Positions 51,492-63,942 of a DNA stretch of 64,000 nt are shown piece after piece. Location of the stretch: contig HG738137.1 of NCBI GenBank assembly GCA_000499405.2, positions 6,014,001 through 6,078,000 of the forward strand, written 5' to 3'. A model generated the notes under the pieces. It made no database searches. It was not told the origin of the DNA and saw nothing but the letters and a program-made list of their open reading frames with translations. The DNA is from Onchocerca volvulus (lineage: Eukaryota; Nematoda; Chromadorea; Rhabditida; Onchocercidae). The first letter of the stretch is position 1; each line of letters opens with the position of its first letter. The position numbers were made by a program, and so were the translations under genes.

Positions 51492-53178
51492 ATGTCTTGG
51501 TTGAAGAAATCACATCCAAAAGGCAAGTTATTTTTAATATTAAATTTAAATAATTATTGTAAAATTAGGGCGCTGATTTACATTATGATTTATAATTCAT
51601 CAAAAAATGATAATTTAGTGGACTTCCAGAAAAAATGCGGCTTAACGAAAGCGCTTTACGTCAAACAAATAGACAAATCGCAAATGATCGTAGGTCGCTA
51701 GAAAGAAAGGAGAAAGAATTGGTATCATTTTTGAATATGAATAAAAAATTAATTTTTTATAAAATGTCTTTCATTTTAAATGTTATATCTTTTAGCTACA
51801 GAAAAGCTTCATATTTTCCTTCTTTTTCAGGAATTGGAAATCAAAAAACTTGCAAAGCAGGGTCACAAGGAAGCCTGCAATATTCTCATCAAAGAACTGC
51901 TGCAGTTACGAAAACAGAAAGCTAAAAACTTGAATATAAGTGCACATATGAATTCAATCAACGCGAAAAATAGGTTTTCATTGACTTTTAGCAGTAATTA
52001 TTTTAAATTTCGTTTAAATTTTTAGCAATTCAATGTTGTTAGAATGTTTTGAAATGAGGAATTACACAATAGATTATCTTTTTATCAGCACAGTCTCAGA
52101 TATTCAAAGTAAGGGTGATCTGATCGAAGTAGATAAATAAATGAAAATAATTTGATGACATGAAAATATCCGTTCATAATAATTTTTATTTTCAGAGAAA
52201 TGTATAGCATGGGACAAATGGCTAGTGCAGTAGGGAAAACAACTAATACAATGAAAATAATAGAGAAACAATTACCTGCAGGAAAATTGACAAAAAATCT
52301 CGACGAATTCATTAAAACTCAAGAACGACTTGGTATGACTGATAAAGTATGGTTATTTTTTTGATTGAAATTTTTTCAACATCTTTAATTTTATTAGTTT
52401 TCTGAAACACAGCTGTACAGGAAATAGTAGAGAGAACTAATTACGAACATCAATAAAGATAAAGTTCAGTAGTCGAATGAAATTGCCTGTCTTACTAAAT
52501 GTTTGTATGTTGGGAATTAGTAATTCGTATTCGAAAAGGAAAAATTGTAGAAATGATATGCGTAGTATAGGTAATAAATTCTTAAAGAATAAGAATGGCT
52601 ATTTTTGTCTTTAGTTATGTCTTATTAACATGAAACAATCCACTAAGAACTTGGTAATCTAATAATTTCAATGAGTCAGATTTGTTCGAATACTTGTTTG
52701 TGTGTCCAGTTTTCCACTTGATACTTATTTTACTCATTAAAATGCTCGAATGTATCTCACTTTAATTTTCCAAAATCAAATATTATTTCGTTCCTTTTCA
52801 ATTCAAATTTTAGATAGTTTCGGATGCATTTGATACGATGCTAGAAGAATCGGATGATGACGAGAAACAAGATGCAATTGTTAGACAAGTTCTGGACGAA
52901 ATTGGCATAGATTTGAATGCACAGGTGAAAATTATAATTGCAGCGACCATTTTTTAGTATAATTAGTTAGAAAGTCGACAGATTGTTTTTTGAAGTTATA
53001 AATTTACCATTCCTTTTTTTTTTTTTGAAATTTAAGCCAAAATACAGAAACTTTTATGAATTTTATTCAGCTATCAAAAGCACAGGAAATTCCTTCCTCA
53101 ATTGCGTCTGCTAATGAACTGTCGAGTGAATTAGGCGATGCGAATCTCAATAAGCTGTTAAATGAATTAAAGTTATGA
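51492..53178 (+). CDS. CHMP2B: Charged multivesicular body protein 2B (ESCRT-III)
   Basis: ESCRT-III subunit that co-assembles on membranes during multivesicular body formation, abscission and repair, and recruits the Vps4 ATPase. Six exons: 51492-51522, 51630-51721, 51831-51973, 52196-52346, 52814-52924 and 53071-53178, about 211 residues (human 213). The basic N-terminal helix MSWLKKSHPKEKMRLNESAL is followed by the Snf7 core KELELEIKKLAKQGHKEAC and LRKQK. Then come the acidic segment EESDDDEKQDAIVRQVLDEI and a terminal MIT-interacting helix NLNKLLNELKL in which Lys takes the place of the usual Arg. The first intron (51523-51629) starts with GCAAGT instead of GT; phase permits no GT alternative. 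An apparent mini-exon near 52089 is skipped, because direct joining aligns without a gap to human CHMP2B as I remember it. Confidence 0.92.
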
Positions 53179-54074
53179 CTGTACATAAATTTTTCTAAAA
53201 ATAATTGTAAAAATGATTTTATCATTTATTGTTTGCATCTTTGTGCTTTATTTTTTGATAAATTTTTCATAAAAATGAAATGAAGATTATATCATTTCAT
53301 GCAACACATTAACCTTGATTAATACATCCATATATTGCTCATTGATCATTAGCTTTGTTGATATTGTGTTCAATTTCTTCACTTTATGAATATATGCGCA
53401 TATCTTTGTGATGATAAAATTTCAATATTTGTGAATTTAATATTCAAATAGAACTTGAAAAGGCTGATTGATATTTTCAGATGGAACTTAAAAATGTTGG
53501 TTAGTAAATTATAAATTTGGTTAGAGTTTTCAAGATTTTATGATTTCATTTTTTTTTTTTTAACATTGTGGTTATAGACTGGAATTGCACTATTTTTAAT
53601 GTTTCAGATTTAAATTATTCAAATTTAATACAAAAACTTTTAGCACAACTGTCCAGAATATTGGCATAATAAATTTTTTTTTTTGGACGTTAGTCCTTAA
53701 CCGGCTGGGCGCCTTTGAAATACTTGCAATGTTTAACTGTTAACTAGAGTATAACAGTATGTTGCTAAATTCCATTTTCAAATAATTACGTTTTAACAAG
53801 CTATATTCAGAGCAATAATTCGCTACAATTGATCCAGTAGGAAGAAAATGGGGTAGATCGACCCTTTAGGTTATCGGATTTATTGTCGTCATCATCCGAG
53901 CAGAAACTTCTTCGTTAAACGGTAACCGGAACAGACCGAAGAAAGAATGGTGTAGACTTATGTCTACTTAAGATATTGGTTGCTAAGAAAACGCTGAATG
54001 CATAACGTAGATGAATAGAATGCATATAAGCCGACCAATTTTAAATTGCAGGCTTGAAAAGAAAGCTCAAGTTT
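53179..54074. other. Spacer CHMP2B-PCBD
   Basis: No coding exon recognised. A less A+T-rich block at about 53690-53960 is unassigned; it could be regulatory or a small non-coding RNA, but I see no canonical tRNA, snRNA or snoRNA box set. The right end carries an acceptor-like AAATTGCAG at 54043-54051 upstream of the PCBD ATG. Confidence 0.4.
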
Positions 54075-54077
54075 ATG
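54043..54077 (+). promoter_or_regulatory. Candidate spliced-leader acceptor upstream of PCBD
   Basis: TTTTAAATTGCAG ends at 54051, 23 bases before the ATG at 54075. No coding exon precedes it. Inference of trans-splicing, as for other genes in the window. Confidence 0.4.
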
Positions 54078-55382
54078 ACGATATTAGCAGCCTGGCGTTT
54101 CACCACCAATGCAAACATTGCATCCCAAACGCGGAAAATTGCCATGGTAAGTTGATTTGCTTTTTTACATCCTTTTAACATTAGGATTGATGTTCTCAAC
54201 ACCATCTTTGAAGTTCACCCTTGCTTATCTTCACTTGATATTCGCTTATTTTCTTATTACCTAATCATTATTACTGTTTATCAATTGCAGTCAACATTAC
54301 GACGAATTACTATAGACTGACCTTGCAGAATACAGTAATAGCACTCTTGCATTTTTTATATTAGCTTTGTTTTCGCTTCACAATAATTTTGGCTATTAAT
54401 ACGCAATCGAATAACTGGGCAGTTAATTAATCGTAAAAGGGGAGTTTAAAATTAAAAATAAATAAGCCAATATAATCCGCTGATTATCTATTCACATCTG
54501 ATCGTTAACCACTAATCAAGAAATTAACAAAACCATGCAGAATTTCAGACATTACAGAAGTCTAAGATTAAATACAATTCGTTTGAGATTATCTCTTTTT
54601 GTAGAGCAATTAATCCTGTACAATAATACGTTCGATTTATGCTGGCATCATTATTAGCTACACGATATCCAAATTTTAGAGTTTGAATGAACAACAGAGA
54701 AAGCAATTGTTGCAACCGTTAATTGACAAAGGATGGAGAGTGATTGAAGATCGAGATGCGATTCGGAAGAATTTGCAGTTCAAGAATTTCTACGAAGTAA
54801 ATATTTTCACTTTTTCTTCTTCCTCTTCATCTCATCTCCAAGAAGCTCATTTAAATTTTTGAATCTGGGAGAAAATGGATCTTATTCTAGGCATTTGGTT
54901 TTATGACACAAGTAGCAATGTATGCGGAAAAAATGAATCATCATCCAGAATGGTTCAATGTATACAATAAGGTTAGATGTTTCTTCGCTTTCGATTTGAC
55001 ATAAATCTAGTATTAACAACAACAATATTCTATTTATTGAATTATCTTTATTTTCTTGACCTCGCGAAACACTCCATCATAATACTATTCATTTCTCTAT
55101 GGCAACCGCAACTGTACTTTTGATGCATCATTTTAGGTGAAGGCTAAATGAATTTTTGTCATTAGATGTTTTGGTTGTATTAACTGATCAACTGTATTCG
55201 TTTTCATTTTTACTAATAATTTCATAAAGTACTGTAACAGAAATGTACAGAATAGTAATCAAAAGAAGGCATCAACGATTAAATTTCAGATTGAAGTAAC
55301 TCTAAGCAGCCACGATGTGAATGGCTTATCGGAAAGAGACATCAAACTGGCTTGTTTTATCGAGGAATTATCCAACAAATAG
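54075..55382 (+). CDS. PCBD1: Pterin-4a-carbinolamine dehydratase
   Basis: Dehydrates 4a-hydroxytetrahydrobiopterin so that BH4 can be recycled after aromatic amino acid hydroxylation. In vertebrates it also dimerises HNF1. Four exons: 54075-54146, 54680-54796, 54891-54971 and 55290-55382, in phase, about 120 residues. The catalytic signature is intact: [20 protein letters not shown], then [17 protein letters not shown] and [16 protein letters not shown]. These supply the two adjacent active-site His and the later His. The first exon adds about 24 residues lacking acids and rich in Arg/Ala/Thr ([14 protein letters not shown]...), like a mitochondrial targeting peptide and unlike the short human PCBD1 N-terminus. 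An internal Met at the end of exon 1 could give a cytosolic form. Confidence 0.93.
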
Positions 55383-55671
55383 GAACAGTCAAGAATTCGA
55401 CATCTTTGAATATATTATATCATTTGTCGTATAAAATTTAATCCTTCAAATTTTTATATATTAGCCTCATTGAAAATAAAATTTCAGACTGCGATTTTGC
55501 TCGTTATTTAAAATCCTATTTATATAAAATGATAATAGAATAAGAAATTTCTTAGAACTTTTACGGGGTGAATCATTAGTTATATCTGAAAAGTAACATG
55601 CATCCTCGTCTTTATAAAACATTGTATTTATAAGTACAAAAAAAATTGTTTAGAAATCGAACTGACGAAGA

Positions 55672-58270
55672 TTATCGTAAATGCATGATGCCTCGTCCAC
55701 CATCAATTCTAAGCAAATCACCAGTAATAAATGAGGACTCATCGCTTGCTAGAAAATAAATAGCTCTAGCAACATCAGCAGATTTCCCAATTTTACCAAG
55801 TGCAGCGAATTTAGCTGTCCGATTAAGGAACTGGAAAATATATTCATAAAACAGTCTAGAAACTCAGCAAAATTAATTGTGAGAATCACTAATTTTTTTT
55901 TTCTTGGTATTTTCTATTCTTTTTAAAAAAAAGTATTTATGTACGGAAATTCCTATAGTCTAATACGTTCATTTTTGTGACATACTTCTGTCTTACTGAA
56001 TATATATTTATTATACTTTTGTTTTTGAAAACTGCAACATTTTCAAAAAAACTGAGGTTATTAAATTAACTAGTTATGAAGGAAAATAATTTCGCGAAAT
56101 TTACCTCATGATAATCCTTGTCATTCATACCGGATCTTTTGTGTATATCAGTGATGATCACACCAGGACTAAAATTGGAACTTTATCCTATTATTTTCTG
56201 TGTATTCAGCGAAAAAATTTAAAAGCAAAATATACATGAGATTTTTCAAAAGTTTACTTTACAGAATTAACCCTAACTCCTTCAGGGCCCAGCTCAATAG
56301 CTAGACATTTCGTGAATTGATCCAATCCTGCTTTTGACATACAGTAGAATGTTACACCACCGAACTGAAACAAGCTTCCATTGAAATTCTTTTATTCAGT
56401 GATATAAAAACAGCGGGTATTGAATATTTAATGCTACCTTTCTACCCAAAATGAATAAATTTGATTTCGGATTCAATCCAAATTTTACTGAGTGCTACAA
56501 TTAACAAATGAATAAATTCAAATTCAACTTCATTCCAGCTGAATTAACGTCACCTGAATATAATTCTAATTTAGGTAACTCACCGAGACATAATTTCAGC
56601 TTAAGTAACGTCATCTGAATATAATTTAAGTTTTAAAAAACTTGATTTTTTGCGAATTGTTGGATAAAGAACATAAGAAGACTGACGGAACATGGACCGT
56701 TGATACTGCTTACGTTCACGATTGAACCTTTTGTTTTGATAAGATGAGGTATGGCTTTTCGCGTTAATTGAACAATACTCCGAAGATTTACATTCATCAG
56801 ATAATCGTAATCATCCATCGAGCAATCCATTACTTTCCCTAAATCGTGCAATCTCTGTGATGTATCAGAATCTTTCTCCATGTCGCCAAAATCATCAGAA
56901 CTATTGCACTCGATTAGTGCTTCTGACGATAGCAATATTATCTTTTAGATTCATTAATTTATTTATTTGAAAATTTTCTTACTTCTACATTAAAAATTAT
57001 ACCGTTAATTAAAACTCCTGCAGCATTAATCAATGAGTCAGTTCGTCCAAATTTTTCCACTGTACATTCAATCAAAGAGGTTGCAACTTTTTCATCTGTT
57101 AAATCACCTGCGGTAATAAGAATCTAAATAAAAAGAATTTAGATATCGCACATGTTCAAACAAGATTTTATTAAAGTCGATCATTCTATAATATAAAAGT
57201 GGTAACGACTGGATAATGCTGAAATTGAAAAGAAAAATATATTCTGAAAAAAAAAAGTCTTAAATCAAGTAGATATTTCCGTGTATAACCGACAAAAATC
57301 AGATAATACGAACGGAAACGTATAAAATTCAGACAAAAAAAAGAGATGAAATAGTAATGAATCATTATCTTAACACTGTTAGATTCTTCATAGCAGAGTG
57401 AAACTGCAATGTACTGCAGATGTGCTATAACTTATTAGCATCTATTATGCATATTAAGATTCAAGCCTTATCTCCCTGTAAAAGAAATTAAAGAGAATAG
57501 GTGGCCTTGCCCTTTTTTCTCTTATTTAAATCTATATTCTACGTATGACTTTTTATCACAAATAAAAAAATTATCCTAAAATCTTAATCAAACCATTTTC
57601 GTATCACACTGAATTAGAGATGATAAACATTTTTCAGTTTATCATGAGAATTTAGAAGTTAACTTCCTTTTTGTGTCTGATATCTTATTAAACAGGAGGA
57701 AATAATGCCTTTATCAAATACATTAAAAATATCATCCAACAATACCGAATCTTTGCTTAAACCTTTCGTAATGCAACTGTTGACTGTTGCTTCGAGCGCC
57801 TTTTCATTTCGACCGTTCAATGACAAACTGTAGCCCTTTTCGGCAAAATATTCCGCTGTGGCCTTACCAATCCCAGAACTTGCACCTTTAAATTTTAAAG
57901 CAAAATTAATAATAAAGAAGTTATAAGAGAAAGCTAAGAAATGGTTTTTTTCTTTCTTGATACCTGATAACAATCCCATTAAAACAAATCAACCAAAAAC
58001 AAAACAAAGCATAATACGCAGATAATTCTACTTCTAAAACAATGAATATGAAGAGTGTAAAATTGAACGATAAAATATATGAGCATTCTTGAGTGCATTT
58101 CAGGAAATGTGGACAAATTTGAAAAGTCAAAAGAAATATACTGAAATACGAGTACCTGTAATGATAGCAATCAAACGTTTCGTTGGAGCAGAAACCATTG
58201 ATTTAGCTGGACGATATGTTCTTTCTGGAAAGGAACTCAGAACACTGCGCTGTCCTTTAGCTTGAAACAT
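55672..58270 (-). CDS. Short-chain dehydrogenase/reductase (classical SDR)
   Basis: NAD(P)-dependent oxidoreductase; substrate unknown. Seven exons: 58156-58270, 57746-57885, 57003-57123, 56687-56838, 56258-56364, 56105-56168 and 55672-55830, in phase, about 285 residues from the first in-frame ATG. An ATG at 58198 would drop 24 residues; an upstream in-frame stop precedes 58270. Classical SDR motifs are complete: cofactor loop TGASSGIG at about residues 39-46, GDLTD, NAAGV, the catalytic Ser in [10 protein letters not shown], and the catalytic YCMSK with Tyr and Lys. PGVIITDIH and the C-terminal [12 protein letters not shown] are typical of FabG/DHRS-like members. The Arg/Ser-rich leader before the core could be an organelle signal. 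Convergent with PCBD; the two frames end 290 bp apart. Confidence 0.9.
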
Positions 58271-60205
58271 TAGCAAAGTTCGGACAGTTTCCAGAAGAAA
58301 TTAATTAGCATTTGAGATTAATTACTGCCCGACTGAGATTATCACTAATTACAGGGAACTAACGACTCACAATCATTCACTCAATCCCAAACGTATTTGC
58401 AACAGCTCTTGCAACTACTGCTGGCTGTTTCGCTGCAGAGCGACACATTGTTGTGCAATGATGAGAAGTGGGAGCGCCTTCGGATTTCTCTTTTGACAGT
58501 AAATTTGAGAATTGTTGATTGGATGGATGACAGAAATGATGGTAACTTTTATAGGATGACGATGACCATGACTGAGTGCAAAGGTCAAGCATAATTAGAA
58601 GATACTAGGAACCCTACAACCACCTGCTAAAAAAAGGACGACATATTTCACTGTGAAGGCAATGAGAGAGGAGAATTGATAATACAAACTACATATTTTG
58701 ATTAAGTCATTCGGTTCCGTAAAAAGATCAATTGATGAATTATTGCACAATTGAGAATGACCCAAAAGTACATCGATGAACACATTGTTTTTGCAGATCA
58801 TCTGATAATTTTAGCATCTTTGGCTGTGGATTATCAGCATTATCAGTGAATCAAATGTGTCTCTTCACGAAATAGGACAATTGTCATTAAAACCTCATAA
58901 TCTCTCCGTTCTTCTCCAGTTAATTCAGCCTAAGCTGTTAGCAGTCCTCATTTCAGTGCTGATAAACAATTAAATTTCATTAGATTGATACTACTCCACA
59001 CATGCCTTCTTTGAAAATTTGCATTCTTGGTTATCACTTGCGGCTGCAGTTAGATACTGCATGAATCATCATGCATGATTGAAATATTGGTGCATGAATC
59101 ATTACGGACACTTAATGTATTTATGCTGAATCTTTATATTTATTGCAAACCTCTTCCGTCTCATATCGATACAATTATGAAAAAAAAAATCTACATATGA
59201 CAAACCTTTATCAAATTCGGATTTCTTTTTTTTAATACAAAGAAATCAATAACCTTCAAAATAAGATGTTTAGAACACTATATAAGAATAATTATGACAT
59301 TACTAGCAAAAAAATCCCAATTTCATGCATTATGATGGAAATCATCGTTCATTCCAACAAGCCTGTCTAAGACTGCAGTGACATGTCGTATGATAAAATT
59401 ATAGGAACATCATTTCAGTTACTTTTTTCATCATTTTTTCTTTTTTTTCTTTCTTCCTTATATTCAATCTATTCTTTCACGATTTTCTGAAACTTTGATT
59501 TTAAGTACTATTTCTATACTAGAAAAACTAAATTATCAAGTGGTACCAAAGGCACTTTCATTGATGATTGAATGTGCAAAACAACTCGTCTTTTCATTTC
59601 AGTTTTAATTCGGGAACAATTAAATTGGAAGAAAGAGAATAATGTACAAAAGACACATAAACAATTGTCGCAATATTGAAGAAACTAATATACCCAGTTC
59701 CTGCTGAATCAAAAAATTACAAAAGTCTTAGCAGCGTTTCGATATGACGACCTGATACCCATCAGAAATTTCGTAATCCATATCCAGTGGCATGGAAATG
59801 GTAACTTCAAAACAAAATAGCGAAAAAACTTGAAAATTTAAAGTAACAAATTATGAAGAGCCAAAATCTTCAAACCGTTGATCAATTACAAAATAATAAT
59901 TCGTTCCCTTTTTCATCGGTCAAACATTCTCACTCTCGAACAGCTCGCTAGAAGAAATTTTCGCAAATAAAATATAAAGAAGATATTTTTTTCTAATGAT
60001 ATTATACCAAAAAAAGAAAAAAACAAAAATAAGAAAATTGTACTGAGCGCTAATAAAATAAACTAGATCAACCACGCTAGCATTATCTATTTAGAAGATT
60101 TAGGATAATGATCACCTCTGTAGTGAGAAGCTACAGCATCAGTATTGCTGCTGAATTGTAAAAAACGAAATAGATAACATGTTGTGGTCAAAAATATAGA
60201 ATGTT
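58271..60205. other. Intergenic region SDR / deubiquitinase
   Basis: Promoter side of the SDR gene and 3' side of the deubiquitinase gene. Open frames near 58380-58600 on both strands lack known domains. No RNA gene or repeat recognised apart from short A and T runs. Confidence 0.45.
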
Positions 60206-63200
60206 TTACACAATATTGGAAGTCTTTTCCATTTGCAGCGATCGACTAGACAAATTTTCAAAAAAATCACCTATTAAGATAAAAATAGATATATCCGACA
60301 TTATTTCTAGTTCGTATCTTTGTTTCACTAATCGGCGAAATTGACTCATCGTCACATAGCAGCCAACCCTTATTTTTTTTGCACCAAATATCACATACAT
60401 AATGGCCTAAAAAATATTATTTTCTTGCTTTCTAAAGTTAAAAATTTAAGATATTCATTTCCTATCGACAAAATTTATTGTAAAGGAATGTCAAATACGA
60501 AGCTCACCATGAAATTATTAAAATGAATTCAAAATATTCACCGCTTTCGCTTGTATCCCCGAGATGACTGATAATCGATACAAGCCGATAAGACGGTTTC
60601 AGGAAACCTTCCTTAATGACAAAGTATTCGTTACGAAATATTTCAGTCGGGAATACAACAGACCAATAAAAAAAGCGCAAATCGAAAAAAAAAAAGTGAA
60701 AAAAATTATGGAAAGGAAGCTCATATAAAAATTATGTACAATAAAAAACTAAAACACGCTAACCGATTAAACTAATTGAATTATCTCACAGCTTAAAACT
60801 TACATTGGCGTTTATAATTAGATCACAAATTCGCTCGTCAGCACCTTCCCTTAGGAGAAGAGCATTCTGAATCAAGTTATTACCACTAAGTTATCAAATA
60901 ATTAGCAAGAAATTTGCTTTATTCTTAAGCAAAATCAATGGCTTAATGTAGTACAACAATTCAAATTTCAAAATACTGGTCGATTTGAAATAATATAAAC
61001 AAATGCAAACTCTAACCGACGGTTCAAGCACCGGTGTAAAATGATTGAATTCATTCAATAAGTATACGCCGTCATTATCACCCAAACGATAATCACCAAC
61101 AGATATAGCTAAAAGTCCCAACAATATTACGTCAAACTGAATACAAGAAATAATATAAAAATATATTTGTCAGTTCTAATTGGTCAGCATCTTTGATTTC
61201 AAACCGATTTATGTAAATCACAGTGATGTCACAATTCAATTTTATTAAGACTGGCCTCTGTTTTAATAGATAACAAACACTAAACATTACTAACAACATT
61301 TTCAAGCACTAAACACTTTTAATCTTGCGAATTTTTTAGAACAATTCAGTGTCAAATGAGAAATATGTTTCTTTTTATGACGAAAGAAATCGGTGAATTC
61401 TACATGATTAAAATTAAAATGAGTGTTAATAGATAAAACAAACTCACGTATAACATCTCCATTTTGGATTTTAAATCTTGGCCGATAACAAATCCATCGT
61501 TTTTCATAATATGTCCATACATCAACATTTAGCATTGCTGCAACTGCGAATAGTTCAATCTCGGTACCCCATGTATTATCGGTCAATAACTGATTCATGT
61601 GATCATTCCAGATCTCTGACGACCAACCTTTCAAAGCAGCAAATTCATTCCAATGCTCTGCTTCAAATTCAACAATCTATAAAAAAGAAATACAGAATGC
61701 ATTGCAGAATTATCTCTACCCCTCTTAAAATTTTTCGTTGACAAAAATATATACTAATCTACCGTTCGTAAAGTAACTTCATGTGTAATACTATTCCGCA
61801 TTTCTAAAAATTTTTAATAACATAATCAACCAGAGTTGATAAAAACTGGCTCAAGCTTCACAAGATACATTGTAGCATAGGATTTGTGTTCAGTTTTCAT
61901 GTTATGGATGCTACCTTCACATATGTGTAAATTATATTGCATTGGAAAAACTAGTTAGCTAAAATCATAAGACTTCGAAACAATTTGTTCTGAAATCCAA
62001 TCATTTTGATTGCCCATCTATATTAGAAATAGAATTTGACTGCTGCAAGTGATGGAATGTACTTTATATTTACAAAATTAGGAGTCGCGTATCTTTTTAG
62101 AATCACTATATAAAAGATTTTGAAATTACACATTCTCGAACTCTCGAATGTTCGATATCACTGCCAGCGAAGTAAAAAGCCAGTGCTCGGAAAAGGCAAT
62201 TGCCGTCACCAACAACATCAGCAACTCGAGATGGACGATCGTTTGGATTCATTATGCGAACAGTGGTTTTTTCACTAAAAATTTTACTTTTGCTAACATG
62301 ACGCATAATTAAATATTTTGATTTGTTTTTAAAACTCATGCATTTTTCCGTACGAAGCAAAGTTTGTGCTTAATCACATAATTTTGAATCCATTTAATAT
62401 ATAGAAAACAAACTCAAAGTTCAAAAAAACCCAACATGCAATCGTGATTAAAGCGTAAACCAATCTGAGAACAAATAGCACGTCTCTTTTCAGCAGACAT
62501 CGGTTTGTACGGCACTAACTGCATGCCAGATTCTTCCAGAATTTCTCTCTTTAAAAAGGAACACAATAACTGATTTACTTCGACTAATTTTTTAAATGCA
62601 AACAGTGAAATAAAAAATATAGAAGATAACTTTTATTTACGTCTATTCGAATGAACTGCAACAATATATGACTTGCTAAATTAAGTACACTATATTTAAA
62701 AAGCGGCCAAGTAGTAAATTAAATATCATGAATAATGAAAGATAATTGGCTTCTTTATGTATCGACAAGGCAGTTAGCGATCAGAAAGAAATGCATGACA
62801 CATAACTTCAGATATATGTAAATTACTGAAACTTACACCATCAACACTAGATGGACTTTCAAGCGACATTTTTTCTTGATAATGCTCGATCATGCTACCT
62901 TTTTGTACATCAGGTGTAGAAGTTTTTATTTCTCTCTGCATTGAGCATGGCATATCGAAGTTTTCTATTACGATCTCTTCGTCCTTCCCTTGTTTTTCCT
63001 GTACTTTTCCTGCGATTGGTGATTGGGCAAGGGATCTCATGTGGCTCTCTTCAAGCTGAAATTAGAAGTCAATCTTGATTTTGAATTTGAAGATCATTTC
63101 CGAAATGTTTATATTTCGCAGGAAATAAAAAATTAAAAAAAAATAAAAAATAAAAAAAACTCAATTGAAATAAATGAATAACGAATATTAGGAATTGCAA

Positions 63201-63942
63201 AAAATAAATATCAATATCAAATCACTAATGAATTATGGAACTCTGCTTCTTACTATCACTTAATAGCAAAGTTTTCGCACAGATATTTCGACCACTAGAA
63301 TTTTATAATGAATCGTTCCTTCTTCATCTTCAGATAGTCCATATCGGACAAAACCTCTTTAAATAATTTGTCTCATTTACTAAATCTATGTTTTTATTCT
63401 TTTTGTAAATACCAAATGCTTTTCAGAACTGACCGAAACAATCAAAGTAGTTGCTTCTCAATCATCTTAGAAATATGGTGAGTATTTACATTTAAAAATT
63501 CAAGCGATTTTTTCCAAAAATGATGTCAGACTTCGAGAATTCGTACTGCTTTCAGTTTCTTAGTTAAAAAAAAAAAAAAATTCTCACAGTTCGTAATTGT
63601 TCTTCATCGCTCAATTGACTTAATTCTTCGCAAGTTAAGCTGTTTGATGATTGCGATTTTCTAAAACCGAAACCGAGATTAGTACGTAAAATGAATATTG
63701 CTTTTTATAGCTATTGCGAAACCAGTTCTATTATCGGTTTAAGAGATTAGAATGACTGTTACACAGAGAGTATTTAGAAGAGATATTAATCATTCCCATC
63801 GCCTTGCTAATGACTTTTTCCTGCTAGCTGTAACGAAAATTCATTCTATTGTATCATTTCATCAAGAAAAAAAAAAAAAAAAAAAATACTTTTCAGTAGA
63901 ATTCCGCGGTACATCAAAATTTTCAGCTATTTGATCTCCGCC
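60206..63942 (-). CDS. USP37-like deubiquitinase with an embedded OTU domain, 3' part
   Basis: Ubiquitin-cleaving protease; the gene continues beyond the right edge. Exons on the - strand: 63890-63942, 63588-63660, 62837-63055, 62520-62548, 62130-62274, 61455-61676, 61017-61136, 60804-60866, 60542-60611, 60271-60406 and 60206-60245, in phase to a TAA, 389 residues in view. The first exons hold a UIM-like stretch (SDEEQLRT/LEESHM). 62274-61017 encode an OTU fold: catalytic VGDGNCLFRALAFYF, EHSRVREC/IVEFEAEHW, WGTEIELFAVAAML and the His motif LLNEFNHFTPV. The last exons encode the USP His-box half: SYRLVSIISHLGDTSESGHY, CDDESISPIS and VGYIYFYL, closest to USP37/USP26/USP29. The USP cysteine box must lie outside. 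Least certain are the donors at 62520 and 61455 and whether OTU and USP exons share one mRNA. Confidence 0.7.

Noticed and set aside
52089..52112. Mini-exon between CHMP2B exons 3 and 4
   Set aside because: Direct joining of 51973 to 52196 is in phase and aligns without a gap to human CHMP2B as I remember it; the mini-exon adds four to six residues with no counterpart.
53690..53960. Less A+T-rich block before PCBD considered as a structural RNA
   Set aside because: No tRNA A/B boxes, snRNA or snoRNA C/D or H/ACA signature could be seen by eye.
61759..61804. Possible extra OTU exon reading MRNSITHEVTLRT on the - strand
   Set aside because: Phase from the previous exon would create a stop, and skipping it joins EHSRVREC directly to IVEFEAEHW, the normal OTU arrangement.
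62456..62519. Continuation of the deubiquitinase exon as QLVPYKPMSAEKRRAICSQI and on to 62456
   Set aside because: The stretch looks coding, but no donor in it gives the phase 2 needed by the OTU exon, whereas GTTAGT at 62519 does. Kept as an open alternative.
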